NCBI GenBank assembly: GCA_032358165.1
Contig: JAALGY010000041.1
Span: 3,450,575 to 3,514,574, forward strand
Origin: Diplosphaera chodatii
Lineage: Eukaryota > Chlorophyta > Trebouxiophyceae > Prasiolales > Stichococcaceae
DNA: 64,000 nt
Reading direction: 5' to 3'
The translations under genes were made by a program, and so were the position numbers. Numbering within the stretch: position 1 is the first letter of the stretch; each line of letters starts with the position of its first letter. Below the pieces are notes generated by a model. It had not been told where the DNA came from. It worked only from the letters and a program-made list of their open reading frames with translations, and made no database searches. Shown piece after piece: positions 1 through 11,373 of this stretch.

Positions 1-1198
1 GGCAGGGACCCCAGCAGCGCGGCCGCCAGGTCGGGGCGCCCCGGGCCGGTGTCGGCCCACACCCGCAGGTGCCTGAGGCTCCGCAGGCGCCCCAGCTGCG
101 CCTGCGGACCACGCACACAGCTGGTCCCCACGCGCCCGCGGGGCGGTGGCAAGCTCTGTAGCCCTCCAGTCACCTCTCACCATGCATCTGTCGAATGGCG
201 CTCTTCTGCAACAACTCACAGTCAGCTGCCTGTGATCAGTGCACCAAGCGTCCCATATGGCGACAGAGGCGCACCTGCAGAGCCGCAAAATCGTCGGGTG
301 CGGACCAGGGTGAGTCGCCGGCCGCCCAGTGCAGGGTTTCCGTGCACGCCGGCAGGCGCCGCAGGGGGCCCCGTATGCCCGCGATGTGCGTCAGCGCCCG
401 GTAGACGTTTAGCGGGAACCAGACCTCGAAGCCATGGGGACCCGCTTCCTCTGTATGCCGTAAAATCTCAAAGCTTGGAGGGGTTTGACACTCAAAATAG
501 ATGATCCAAGATGCCGGAAAGGGGTCCGCATCGGGGGTGCAAGATATGTGGGCGCCGACGCGACTCTTGATGGTGCAGCAGCGCAGTGCGCTAGTTGGTA
601 ACATCTGGAGGCGTGGCACCCTTCGCCAGCAGGGCGACGGTGTGCAGGTGGTGCCGGTTGCGCAGCTGGAAGCCGCCGCCGCGCAGCAGGCGGGACAGCG
701 CCGCGCCAACCTGCAGCGGCAACAGCGACGTCAGCCTATGCCACCTGTTCTGACAGCGGGCCGGTGCGTACAGCTTGCAGCGGGCGTTCCTCCTGCCGTC
801 TGCATGGCGACAGTGGCATGCGCAGCAGGCCGACCAGATGCGAAAATGCTTGCCCACCTGTTGTGGAGGCTTGTACCCCGTGAGCACGGTGTCGTGCCTG
901 CAGTACCGCGGCCGGGGCCGGATGCGCAGCGCGTTGATCGGCGCCGCGCACCTGGCCACCTGAACCCCCATCCAGGGTCGGCACAGTGTCAGGTGCGCGG
1001 GCTCACAACAACTCCCGCAGCTTGTGGCACAGCACAGCTGCGATGTCGCTGCGACAGGGCCATTCTACGCACAAAATGCGCGGTGCCAGCGGGACTGTGC
1101 CTCAGCTCACCTGGTCGATGCGGTCCCTAGCCATGTCCAGCTGGCAGTCGTGTTGCGCCCAAGCCCCAAAACACCGAACAGCGGTACATCAGCCTCCT
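1..1198 (-). CDS. Leucine-rich-repeat-like protein, downstream tandem copy (3' part outside window)
   Basis: Minus-strand exons join in phase: about 1198-1111, 959-858, 710-620, 450-275 and 101 to beyond position 1. The last visible exon reads as an LRR-type helix/strand segment (LGRLRSLRHLRVW) followed by PGRPDLAAALLGSLP. The 176-bp exon gives VYRALTHIAGIRGPLRRLPA, also with LRR-like Leu spacing. The 102-, 91- and 176-bp exons have exactly the same lengths as those of the neighbouring copy at 2957-4431, with alignable but diverged residues, so this is a tandem duplication. The first exon listed is poorly supported because no single frame stays open through it, and the true start is unresolved. 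The family resembles F-box/LRR-type proteins, but I see no F-box. Function unknown, perhaps protein-protein recognition. Confidence 0.5.
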
Positions 1199-1229
1199 GC
1201 ACCAGTATGCAGACCCAGATTCAGGCCCG

Positions 1230-2956
1230 CTGACCGGAGGTGACAGTAACGTGGCTGAGGCCCATCAGCCACATGTTGCCAACGCCGCCGCCGCTGCCAC
1301 AGCCTCGCTGAGGACCGATGCGTGAAGGTTTGCTCATTGCCCGTGCATCTCTAGGCAAACAGCACTCAACTGCTGGCGGCATGCTATGCAACACAAGTCG
1401 ATCTTGCGGATGGACTGATCAGTCGAGGGGCTCATCTGCCTGGCGAAACAGCCGCCCGGCGCCCACGCAGGCAGCGGACGCCCCAGTCACGGCCTTCCAT
1501 GCTGCCCTGACCCGAATGCCAAGAGGCTGGTGTTTCTTGGTTGCTGTCTACCTTTTACCAGCCTGCATGCGCCCGGCCTTGTGCAACCTGTTCGTCAGGG
1601 CACTTGTCAGAGCAGTAGTGCTGCAGGCCATGATAACATGCGCTCGATTGGGGCCATCTAGTGCTTGTCCCCGCGCAGCCGCGATAAGCGGCTGTGCCTA
1701 GTATGTTAAGACTTAAGAGCATGTGCCTTGTCGCCGCCGCCACCGCCGGTGCCAAGACCACTCTTCCAGTGCCATCATCGATGTGACGACGTTTTGTGGG
1801 AAGTGGTCATCGTAGAAAGATCAAAGGACAAGCGCGGATTCTGACGACCTTTCCTGGGTCCACTCTGAGTTTTCTCAGATCGGCACAGCATTTCAATTGG
1901 GCTTGTGGCGCAGTGGATTAGCGTATGAGACTTCGGATCTCAGGGTCGTCGGTTCGATCCCGGCCAAGCCCTAGGGTTTTGCAGCCTGGGTTTTTGATTT
2001 TTTTCCCGTTTTTCGGGTATTTTCGCCGGCTACGAGTGTTTTGACAGCCAGCTGCCTCTCACCCGACATTTTTATGGTTCTATACCACTCCAAAATCCCC
2101 ACGCACCGCGCCGTGCATGACGACCTACCACGATTGCGAAGTTGTACCATGCTGTCTCAACACTACGCCGTACAATCTTACAGCAGCACGTCTGATGCGG
2201 GAGCCGTCACCAGCGAAACATGCTAGGCTCATCACAATGGTGACGGCATCGTTGCTGCGACATCTGAGGATCATCATGCAAGTGTTTCGGCTTTGAAGTC
2301 GGCCCGGCATGTGGGCAGTGGTGCAGAATGCTGGCCAGACCCTGGAGGCCGCCGCTGTTTGCCTGTTGTGTGCCCGCCTGCTGGGCACGCCAGCAAGCGT
2401 GCCGCGCTGTGCGGCACCGCCGCCACCTGTGGGTGATGGACTGGAAGCCAGCCTCGGCAGCAGCCAACGTGCAGCGCTTAAGAGTCCGCTGTCATGTCTT
2501 CATGGTCATTGGGCCTTTCATTTCAGGGGCCTTTCATTCGAGACAACAGCTTGGCAGGCTGCTGACTGACTCTGCCGATGCCATTTGCTCCTTTTCTTGC
2601 GATGCTGAGGATGTGCCACAGCTCGGTCGTTGGCAATTAGTACGGTTCACCATGCCGCTGCCAATGCCCAGTGAATCGCAGGTATGACGTGCACCTGGCC
2701 CAGCAGCTGCATGTAAACGGTGCCGTGCGGGCCCCTGGCAGCTGCCTGCCGCCCTTGGTAGCACACACATCTGTCCAGGTCACCGCCAGTTGCGGCGGCC
2801 GGCGGCCGTCGGCGACTTGGACACCAGCCGGAAGCGCGTCCTGCAGCATATGGCGCAGCAGTAATCTGGCAGACAGCAGGAGGTAGCACAGCCATGGTAT
2901 CGGAACGAAACCTGCAACAACACAGGCACGACACCAGAATGCAAGGCACAACCAGT
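1230..2956. other. Spacer between the two LRR-like copies
   Basis: This 1.7-kb stretch contains the tRNA-Arg gene at 1899-1972. I see no other gene I can support. It should hold the 3' end of the upstream LRR-like copy (roughly 2640-2950) and the 5' end of the downstream copy, but neither terminus can be placed. A minus-strand open segment near 2330-2467 (EAGFQSITHRW) has GFQ-type residues reminiscent of the 91-bp exon of the LRR-like genes, but the match is too weak to call. Confidence 0.4.
1899..1972 (+). tRNA. tRNA-Arg (anticodon TCG)
   Basis: A full cloverleaf can be drawn. The acceptor stem GGGCTTG (1899-1905) pairs with CAAGCCC (1965-1971), with T1972 as discriminator. The anticodon stem TGAGA/TCTCA encloses the loop CTTCGGA, with anticodon TCG at 1933-1935, which reads CGA arginine codons. 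The variable loop is GGGTC. The T arm GTCGG-TTCGATC-CCGGC has one T-G wobble. No intron and no encoded CCA, as expected for a nuclear tRNA. A TTTT run a few bases downstream (about 1977) fits RNA polymerase III termination. It lies between two minus-strand protein genes on the opposite strand. Confidence 0.93.
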
Positions 2957-4431
2957 AATCTCGCAAGAAGCGTGCCTGCTGTCCTCCTCCGGGGTCTCCA
3001 ACCAGACGCCGCCGAGAAACCACTCGACCAGCCGCATGTGGCGGGGGATGTTTTCCTCTACCAGCGCCCACGGCAGCACGATGCCAGCACGGGTGCCGTT
3101 GTAGATGTACATCAGGGACTGCAGCGTCGGCGGCATGGACTGCAGCAGGCCCGCCACCAGGTCCGGCCGCCCGGGGTAGTAGTGGCACCTCACGCTCAGG
3201 TGGCACAGGTTTGGCAGGTGCTAGAGGCGCTCCTGCAGTTGGAGTTGCGGGTTCTAGCAGACCGTGTGTGGAGCCGTCTTGGCAGTTGAGTGTACGATGC
3301 GGCACACATACGTTCGACACAACACGAAGGCTGTCAGCAAGCTGCTGGCGCACTTAGGACACACCGTTGGCTGTGCCACTGCTGACACGCCTGATAGCAT
3401 CAAACCTACCTGCAGCAGCGCGTACTCGGCTGACGCGAATGTGTCCGCAACCAGGGCGCTCCACTGGAGGACCTCCAGGCTTGGCGGCAGGCGTGGGACG
3501 TAGCCGGTGACCCTTGTGACCTCCCGTAGACCCGTGAAGACGTCCAGGGGCGCCGCGCACTCCCGGCCCTAGGCGGGCCTGCGACCTGAGGGTGATATGC
3601 GGGTATAGTTGGAAACCGATAGCACAGGGTTTGGCTATGGACATCAGATTGCCAGATGCATGCGCAAATCAGCCCACCAACACTGTACAGACCTCCGATC
3701 AAGCTGTGTCTCGGTCTGAGGCACAACAGCCTTTCGACCTGCAAAAGGAGACGGCACGTCAATGGCAGCGTTTTGGCGCAGCACCTGGATCTTCGTAGTT
3801 GATGACCCGTAGCCAGGCCGCGCGGCGGCGGCGGAAACCGGCATCATCCAGCAAACCCGCGAGCGCCCTGCCAACCTGCACTTGCAGCTGCGCCGCGCTG
3901 AGAGGGCGGCCCGCCATGCTGCATGAAGGCACGGTGCGCATGATCATAGGTGCAGGTGCTTTGGTGACAGCTGCTACGAGGCGCTGGTCCAGCATACTGG
4001 TACGAAGTATGATCGATCATTCGATATCGAGAGTGCCCACCTCTGGCGGCGGCTCATCCCCAAAGACGCCCACTTTCCGATTGCGCCTGGGTGGCGGCGC
4101 CCGAACGTGCAGATTGCGCACCCGGCCCGGCCACTTGGCGGCCTTGACAGCAGATCAGATTCCTGACTGGGCGAATCAGGACGCTGTGATGCAGCAGGTG
4201 TGCCCCTGGGGTCACTGGGTGGGCCACTCACCAAAGCGCTGACAACTATACCATGATATGGACACAGGGTGCTCCATCACAGCTGCACCCAAATGCACCT
4301 GCTGGATGCGGTGCTGCACGGCAGCGTACACCGGGTCCACTTCTCCGTCAGGGTACTCGTCCCTCGTGACGGCGGCGGGGTCCCACGTGAACGTCGCGTT
4401 GACTGGCAGCTCCAGCAGTGCGGCGCGCCAC
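2957..4431 (-). pseudogene. LRR-like protein, upstream tandem copy, possibly decayed
   Basis: Minus-strand exons: 4431-4299 (contains LLELPVNATFTWDP), 4142-4041 (contains WPGRVRNLHVRAPPP), 3875-3785 (VGRALAGLLDDAGF), 3585-3410 (contains VFTGLREVTRVTGYVPRLPP) and about 3231-2957 (contains PNLCHLSV, PGRPDLVAGLLQSMPP). The 102-, 91- and 176-bp exons match the downstream copy exactly in length and phase. Two in-frame TAG codons interrupt this copy relative to the paralogue. One is in the 176-bp exon (complement of 3569-3571). The other is just inside the following exon (complement of about 3221-3223). The second could be spliced out by using that TAG as acceptor, since the phase fits; the first cannot without changing the upstream phase. 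Hence likely a pseudogene, or a gene with shifted splice sites. The start and 3' end are not resolved. Confidence 0.45.
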
Positions 4432-5442
4432 CTGTGGGTTGTGTGCCATGCTCATTCCGCAGCCGCGTGCGTGAGCGGGACCTCGGATGCAGCCAGGACA
4501 TATGGAAAGCAGCTGTTTGCAGCGGATCCTTAGGCGTGCTGCAAGCAGGACGGCACCCGCCTTTCGCACACTGACGCAAGGCTGCACCATATCGCCAGGT
4601 TCTTAGCGTGACGTCTGCATCGTATGACCTGGTCATCGCAAGTGTGATCACATCACTCATGCTCCTCCCAGCCACCGAAATGCACACATGCAGTCGATCG
4701 TGGCATCTGCATCAGGACCTGTCAAAATAAGCTGCTGCTCTCCGTGATTGTGCGACGGCTGGCATACAGCTGCGAGGTGCAGCTGCGGCGTGTGCTGCTG
4801 CCGGACCCCAGCTGAGTAGTGTGCAGGTGATGAATGGGCTTGGTTCCCAGCAGCGGTCCCAGCACGTATTCAACACGTCGCTGGACATACATGTTGACAA
4901 TGGCGATCCAGGAAAGGGCAGATCAACAGCGAGACTCTTGGCGTGGCAAGTATCTTGCGGCCCTGGTGACAGCCTCATGGTGAAGTGCAACATGCACAAC
5001 AGACCATGGCCGCACCACGCCAAAATCGTGCTCACGAAATCCTCAGCAGCGCCGGCAAGAGGTGCTCACCGGCGGCCAACGCCGACATGGTCCTCATGCA
5101 TTGCATGCGACAGGCTGCTATTTGGCACCACGACGAGCCGTAGGTGTGTTGCTGGCGCATTGCCTGGCATCCCTGTCTCGTGGTACTGCCTGCATTTGGC
5201 GGATATACCCCCGTGCGGAGCGACCTGCCGCCGCTGCTGTGCGCCTCAGAGGGCGGCATGCAGCCTCCAGCCACAGCGAGCACCGCCGCCGCCACCTCAG
5301 TGGGCCGCCACAGCTGCCGTCTGCTTCTGCGCACGCTGGCAGCTGAGGCGGCGTCGCCTCATGCTGCATGGCATTGCTGGAAGCGATGCCGCCACTGTCT
5401 GTTTGCTGAAGTGGAGGTGGTACCCATGGGTAGGACCTGAGT
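4432..5442. other. Unassigned sequence between LRR-like copy and SDR39U1
   Basis: This 1-kb stretch should contain the promoter and first exon(s) of the upstream LRR-like copy and the 3' untranslated region of the SDR39U1 gene, both on the minus strand. I see no exon here that I can defend. Open frames on both strands reflect high GC content. Confidence 0.3.
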
Positions 5443-8400
5443 TCAGCGCGCCACGCTGCGCAGCGCTGCTGTGACCTCTGGGTACTGGAAGCGGAAGCCG
5501 GCCTCCTGCAGCAGCAGACGAGCGGCAGGACTTCAAGCACTGACGTGATCGCTGTTGATTTGGTGCAGACGCCTTGTATATCCTGTACTGTGTTTGAACG
5601 ACACTGTCTGCCTTTGGCGGCCAGCACTTGGCGGACAGCACCCATGCACACGCCCGGTGCAGGCATCGCACTGCAGTCTGGCCATGCTGGGTGCACGCTC
5701 GGGGTGCAGACAGGGCACATGAGCAGCGCTTCAGCTGTGCACACCTGCGCCCGGGCGGGCAGCACGCGCTGGCCCTCCAGCACCACGCCCGCCCCCTCCC
5801 CCAGCAGCGTCTGCAGAGCAAAGTCGGGCACCGGCAGCCAGCTGGGCCGCCCCAGCACGCCCCCTGCAGCAGCGCACGTGCAATGAGTGTGAGAAGCACG
5901 ATCAGCAGCCGGGTTGGGTGGCCGCGCCGGCTGGGTTTGAGCAAGTGTCAGTCCTGCATCTGCGGGCAGCAAAGGACGCTGCCAGCAGCAGGCAGTGCGG
6001 CATCGCACCAAACATCACACTCGACGATGACCGAGGACACGAGGATATGCAGTGACGAAGGTCCGCACCCAGGCTGGAGCACAGCTCGGACATGCGCACG
6101 GGGTTGGGCGCGGTGCCGTTGTACACGCCGCCGTAGCCGGGGTTCTGCAGCGCCTCCACCAGCAGCGCCACCAGGTCGTCCCTGGAACAACGCCATGAGG
6201 ACGCTGGCGCCATTTCATTCCGGACCTTGACAGTGACCACTAAAAGCTTACACCAGGCGCCATCGCAAACAGTCTGCCTGACTGCCTGCTGATGCTGATG
6301 CTGCAGCTGTTGATGTTGTGGTACGCATCTGAAGCATGTGCTGTGACCGTGATGCTGCAGAGCTGCCACATGTGTACTGCAGCAGACGGCGGCATGAGCC
6401 CGGCTGCATCCAGCTCTCAGCACGGCTGCTCAACAGCACAGCGCTGCACTCAACACCGCGCATCAGACGCTCGGCTTGGCTGCCTTTGAAGCGGCTGCCT
6501 GGAAGTCTCGCCCACCTGTGGATCCAGGAGAACCACTGGCGGCCGCTGCCCAGCGGGCCGCCGGCGAACACGTTGAACATGGGCAGCATGCGGGACAGGG
6601 CGCCGCCCTCCCGCGCCAGCACGATGCCAAAGCGCACGATCACCTTGCGGTCCACCTGCAGCAGCGAGACACCTGCCTGAGTGAACCATGGCAACAGGCT
6701 GGGCTGCCAGCGGGTGCTGCTGGCAGCTGCAAGCGGCACTGCAGGGGCACAGTGAGCGCCATCAGTCCCCAGTCGCACCAGTCTCATCCAGAGCATGCTC
6801 CCAGGTTCTACCAAACCACGTCTGCCGAGCACCAGCATGTTGACTACCTTTGCAGGCAGCGCTGCAGTCAGCTGTCTGCATGCTGCTGATCTGGCCCCGC
6901 TGACTGCAGCTCAGCATTCTGAACAAGATCTGGCCCCTGCCGCTGCAGCAAAGCAGGCCGGGATGCTGACGTCTGTCCTCGAAACCCTGTCCCCCCAGCC
7001 CCTGCCCACCTGCGCCGACTCGGCGACGGCCTCCCACTCGCGGCACACCTCCGCAAGGTAGTCCCCCCCCGAGCGGCTGCCCTCGCTGAATGACTCGCTG
7101 TCGCTGGTGCCATAGTAGCCTGCGGGGCAGTTACCAGGCGGTCATGTCAGTCCATGCCCGTCCAGCCTGGGGACCGCCGTGCCAGCACTGGCGCGTGGTG
7201 GCACAGGGCAGCCCCGCTGCACGACCTCGCAAGGCTGGCAGCGGCACCTGGCGGCACCCCAGAACCAAGTGTCCAGTCACTGTGGTCACTGCCTTATCTA
7301 CCGCTTGGGGCGTGCTGGGGCAGTCAGCAGGAGCACAACCTGCAGCGTCACATTTGACAGAGGGCGGACCATGCTCAGCAGCCCACCGATGGCTGATGTG
7401 GAGACCAGCACCCGCGGCCGCTGCTGCGCCGGCAGCGCGTTCACGGCGTCCACCACTGCGCGCGTGGCGGCCACCCTGGAGCGCTTGATCTCCTGCTTGT
7501 GCGCCGCCGTCCACCGAGTGGCAATCGGCTCACCTGCACCAGGATCCAGTGCTGAGGCCAGACGCCCTCCCACTTCGCAGCTGCTGCTGCAGCATGCCGT
7601 ATTGAGATTGCCGACAGTTGGGATGCTGATCAATGCTGCTGTGGCCATGTAGCCCCAAGGCAAGGCTCCGAGCACAGGGCTGCTTAGCCAACTGCACATG
7701 CGCCATAGTGATCCGAGGCGCCGTCAGCAAGAACACTTCAGTAACACTTCGTGCCTGAGGTCAATGCCACCAGCCTCATGCTGCACCAGCGTGTGACGCG
7801 CTTGGCACAGCAGCTGCTGACCTGCCAGGTTCACGACACCAGTGGCTCCATCGATGGCTGCCGCCCAGTCCGCCGGGCCATAGAACTGCAGCCGCCCGTA
7901 CGGCAGCTTGGCCCGTGCGCGGCCCACGTCGCGCGTCAGCACCCGCACGCTGTGGCCGCCGGCCGCCAGCTTCGCCACCAGCCGGCTGCCGACCAGCCCT
8001 GTGGCGCCTGCGGAGACAGTTGAGCATCAGCCAGCGGCATGGCGACATGAGCACTGCATCGTTTGAATCTTCACCCACAGCGTGTATCAAAGCAGATGGA
8101 CCATTGCAGCAGCACATGAAGTCCGTCGACTATGTGATGCGGCACTGCCGCATCGCCATCAGCTCACGGCCATCCAGATGCAGGATGACGCTGTTGCGCC
8201 TCATCCTGAGCAGTAGCGGGGCACGTGGCACATCATGGATATACCTGTGACTGCGACGGTCATCTTGTCGCTGGCAGCCTCGCACACTGGCTGGGATGGG
8301 CCGCTGTCATGTGTCCTGGCATCTGTGCGATGCGCGGAAGCCTGCCGCCACAGGACTCTGGTATCTCCTCTGTGGGTGCTTTGAGAGCTGCTGAAGCTCC

Positions 8401-8512
8401 TGCGGCTGTGCGAGCGCCCAGCAAAAGGCTGTGCATGCGAGCATGTTGGGATTGCAGCTGGCTGCTGGGTGTGACTTGCCAGCGGCGATGACCCTAGCAG
8501 CATTGCAGCCAT
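5443..8512 (-). CDS. SDR39U1: Plastid epimerase-family protein, SDR39U1 / GC1 (SulA-like)
   Basis: Eight exons join in perfect phase: 8512-8245, 8007-7822, 7533-7387, 7119-7010, 6655-6515, 6181-6069, 5874-5745, 5505-5443. They give 385 residues ending in TGA. After about 80 residues rich in Ser/Arg/His, as in a chloroplast transit peptide, comes a Rossmann start ([16 protein letters not shown]) with the SDR glycine motif. Family signatures follow: [82 protein letters not shown]. The C-terminal DUF1731 module has [20 protein letters not shown] and [11 protein letters not shown]. In plants the homologue (GC1/SulA) is an inner-envelope-associated protein that affects plastid division; the bacterial homologue is YfcH. 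Catalytic substrate unknown. All key motifs are intact and the length is normal. Confidence 0.93.
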
Positions 8513-8892
8513 ATTGCACTCCTAACGCTTATGTCTGCATGTATTTTGTGTATCAACGAGTGAGCAAGGCGTGCGCAGTTCGTTGCATGTGTGCCCAATC
8601 TGGTATCATCGACAGGGTGCTGTACTTTGCCTTGGCACACAGGTGTGTGATTACGAAGGATGGCCGCCAGGCCCAGAAACTGGCGGCCAGCTATCTTCTG
8701 TTTCAATAGACAGTAATGTGTCTGCCACACGCTGCAGGTGTACTCTGAGGCAGCCTGGCGCTGTCAACTCGAAGGCAGCAGAGCGTTCACATCCCTGACA
8801 CATCAGGCACCTGCCACACATGCGCATGCTGCTGCCGTCGCATGCTCAGCTAACGCAACCCACCACTATTAAATGCTGGTGCGGCAGCTGTA

Positions 8893-9805
8893 TCAGCCCT
8901 CGCTCAGACCCAGCGGCGGCTGCGCGCTGAGGCCGCCCTGCAGCGCCGCGGCAGCGGAGGCGGGAAGCAGCGGCGGCGGGGACGGCGGTTCCGGAGCTGC
9001 CGCCGGGATGACGCCGTACGGGCTGCCCGCCAGCGGCCGGGCCGCCTCAGCAAACTGCAGCGCTCCAGGTGCGGCGCCGGCGGCCAAGGTGGGCGGCGGA
9101 AAAGTGCCAGACAACTGCGTGAGGGGTGCGATGCCCGCCAGTGCCTGCTGCGTTGCCAGCGCCTGCGCTCACTTGAAGCACGCATCACGTCAGTGGATAG
9201 CACGCAAGGCGGTTGCCTGTAGGCAGGCAGCCGTTTTTACATTGCATTGCTGCAGGTTCACTGAAAGGCTGCCGGTGCTTTGGTTACACCGTGCAGGTGT
9301 CAATTGCAAGACATCGCTCACGTGTGGATCACTAGCACACCGCACGCATCCTGAAAGGGCAAGGCCGCTTGCCTGCTGTTCCGCAGCAAGCCCCTCAAGG
9401 GTGGCCTGGAAGGATCCCTGAGCAGGCGGCCCCGGGATCGAAATGTAGCGTGGCGGCGGGGGCGGCGGCGGCAGTGGTGGCATGGCGGCAGGAGCGTGCG
9501 TTACCTGTGGCAGCCATGCTATCTTGCGCACGGAATTTGCCTGCAGTTCTGCCGTGCAGAAAGATCCCATGTACATGAGGCTCTGGCGCCCATGCCGTGC
9601 TGTGCAATGACGCGCCATGTGATGCAAGCCATGACAGCAACTGGCAAGAGCGGAAGTGGCGATGTACGCCCTGTGTGCCAGGGTGTACATTCATCCACAG
9701 ACATACGTGCAGTCGCTAGCAAACGGACGCTGACCCTTCAGCAGCCATCTCTGAAGCTGCAGTGAGACGGCGCCCCACTGGTGTGGGTGTGGACGCCTTG
9801 GGGGC

Positions 9806-9846
<41 letters not shown>

Positions 9847-10182
9847 ATGCCCCGGGCGGCAACAGCTGCAAAGCCGGCACCAGACGCTGCACAGCAGGGA
9901 TACGACTTCAGGCAAGGCAGGACCCTTCCTCCGCTCGCTGTCATCATCTCAGCATCTCATGTGCAGGAGAAAGGAGGATCTTCAGTACGTCTATTACCGT
10001 CCGGTGCTGGCAAGTTTGGTATCCTGGCTCACCAGTGGACCGTCCGGGACGAAGACGGCACGCACATCCAGCGCAGGGGCGCCTGGACGGCCATCCATGT
10101 TATCGACCTGCTGCCAGGCAGTGCATGTGCGTGCAATGCTCACCGTCACAGAGTGCTTGGGCTCCCTCGGCGCGGGGCCGGC
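8893..10182 (-). CDS. Proline-rich wall-type protein, 3' part (5' exons unresolved)
   Basis: Four phase-0 exons on the minus strand: 10182-10033 (AGPAPREPKHSVTV... RAVFVPDGPL), 9886-9779 (LVPALQLLPPGAS followed by a run of about 14 Pro and PAPKASTPTP), 9504-9346 (PAAMPPLPPPPPPPRYIS, GPPAQGSF) and 9114-8893 (SGTFPPPTLAAG, EPPSPPPLLP, ending GLSEG and TGA). The Pro-run composition with Ser/Ala resembles hydroxyproline-rich glycoproteins (pherophorin/extensin type) of green-algal walls. The poly-Pro run lies over a (GGC)n tract. Upstream exons lie somewhere in 10.2-10.75 kb: a candidate segment ITKLEFIPTGHQHLHLQ ends near 10648, but its 5' border is unclear. No signal peptide was found for this gene. 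It lies head to tail with the second proline-rich gene at 11374-13965. Confidence 0.55.
9806..9845. repeat. (GGC)n trinucleotide run
   Basis: About 13 consecutive GGC triplets on the plus strand. In the minus-strand proline-rich gene the run is read as CCG codons and encodes the long poly-Pro tract. Read in the other minus frame it would be poly-Ala, but only the Pro frame connects in phase to neighbouring proline-rich exons. Confidence 0.85.
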
Positions 10183-11373
10183 CTGCGCGATGTGCCGCCG
10201 TCCTGCCGCAGGTGCTATGAGGGTTGCTGACGCTGCCGGCGCCTGCCGATGACTGGTAGCGGACGCCTGCACACGATGAAGGTGGCACATATGGCAGGTT
10301 GCTGTTGCAGCGCTGGCAGCCTTGGCATGCACAGCCGCCACATACATGTCTGAAGCTTGCTCCTCGCTGTTCTGTGCACGGCACACAGGGCTCTGACCAG
10401 TATGCCATGGCCTGTGGTCGTATGCCAGGCTGGCGCCGATCAGCTGCAAGCAAGCGAGCGGCAGCCAGTGCCACTGTACACCTGCATAGAATGCAGCAGT
10501 TGTGTCTTGGCAGGAGCCGCTCCCTCCCTGCTCCAGGCTGAGGTTGTCGAGGCGAGCAGCAGCAGGTGGACCACAAGCCACATTGGTGCAGTCAGCAGCG
10601 CGGCACAGTAGATGCACAAGACACATGGTAACCTTGGATGTGCCGACCTGCAGATGCAGATGCTGGTGGCCAGTAGGGATGAACTCCAACTTGGTGATTT
10701 CTTTTGAGCAGTCTCAAGTGTCCTGCGAGCTGCCGTCCGGAGCTGTAGTGTGTCAGCAAAGCTGTTGGTCCTGTGTGTATGCTTGTCATGTTGAGTGCAA
10801 GCATGGTCAGCATGCGCGCAGTGGTCACCAGCGGCATAAATGAAACCAACACAGGATCAACGCTCAATGCAAACCAATGCCTCACACAATGCCGAACTTT
10901 GTTGACCCATACCGTTGCTGCCGCAGCAAACAGCATCCCTTGTGTTGCAGGTCGTGCAAATGTACATGTAACCCGCAGGCTGCTTCTATCTATATATGCA
11001 CCGCAAGCTGCCAACGACTGCACACCTGCATGGCTGTGGCGATCAGTCTGTGGAGACCCTTGACACCCTTACAACCGAACCACAATACTGTGTCAATCAG
11101 CAGGTCGGTACTCAACCCCGACCCAGTTCGGCACTCGAACGGTGTCTGATCCTACACATGCTCACGCCTTCAGCAGCTAGCTGCTGGTGCACGCTGCCAT
11201 GCACTGTTCATTGCACAGCCAACCAGCTGCCACCAGACATGATTGACTGCGAAACCTTGTGCCACACCCTGGAAACCTCCTGCTGACGGCGCCAAATCTG
11301 GACGTGATGTGTGGCGCCCATCGTTCAGCGCCCAGCGGTCACTGCGTCGTGAGGTGCCTGAGGTGCTCCTGAG
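10183..11373. other. Region between two proline-rich genes
   Basis: Holds the unresolved 5' exons and promoter of the 8893-10182 gene and, nearest 11374, the 3' flank of the next gene. One coding-like minus-strand block around 10700-10648 (KEITKLEFIPTGHQ) probably belongs to the former. Nothing else is supportable. Confidence 0.3.

Noticed and set aside
2330..2467. Third LRR-like copy (EAGFQSITHRW)
   Set aside because: Only a few residues resemble the 91-bp exon, and no flanking exons match in length or phase.
3221..3571. Reassigned TAG (sense) codon in this genome
   Set aside because: TAG appears to end the TRAPPC11 and small-gene frames. The long Gln-rich exons use only CAG and CAA. The two in-frame TAGs align with His and Gly in the paralogue, not one amino acid.
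8873..9421. 182-codon plus-strand Ala/Gly-rich frame
   Set aside because: Antisense of the terminal proline-rich exons of the minus-strand gene.
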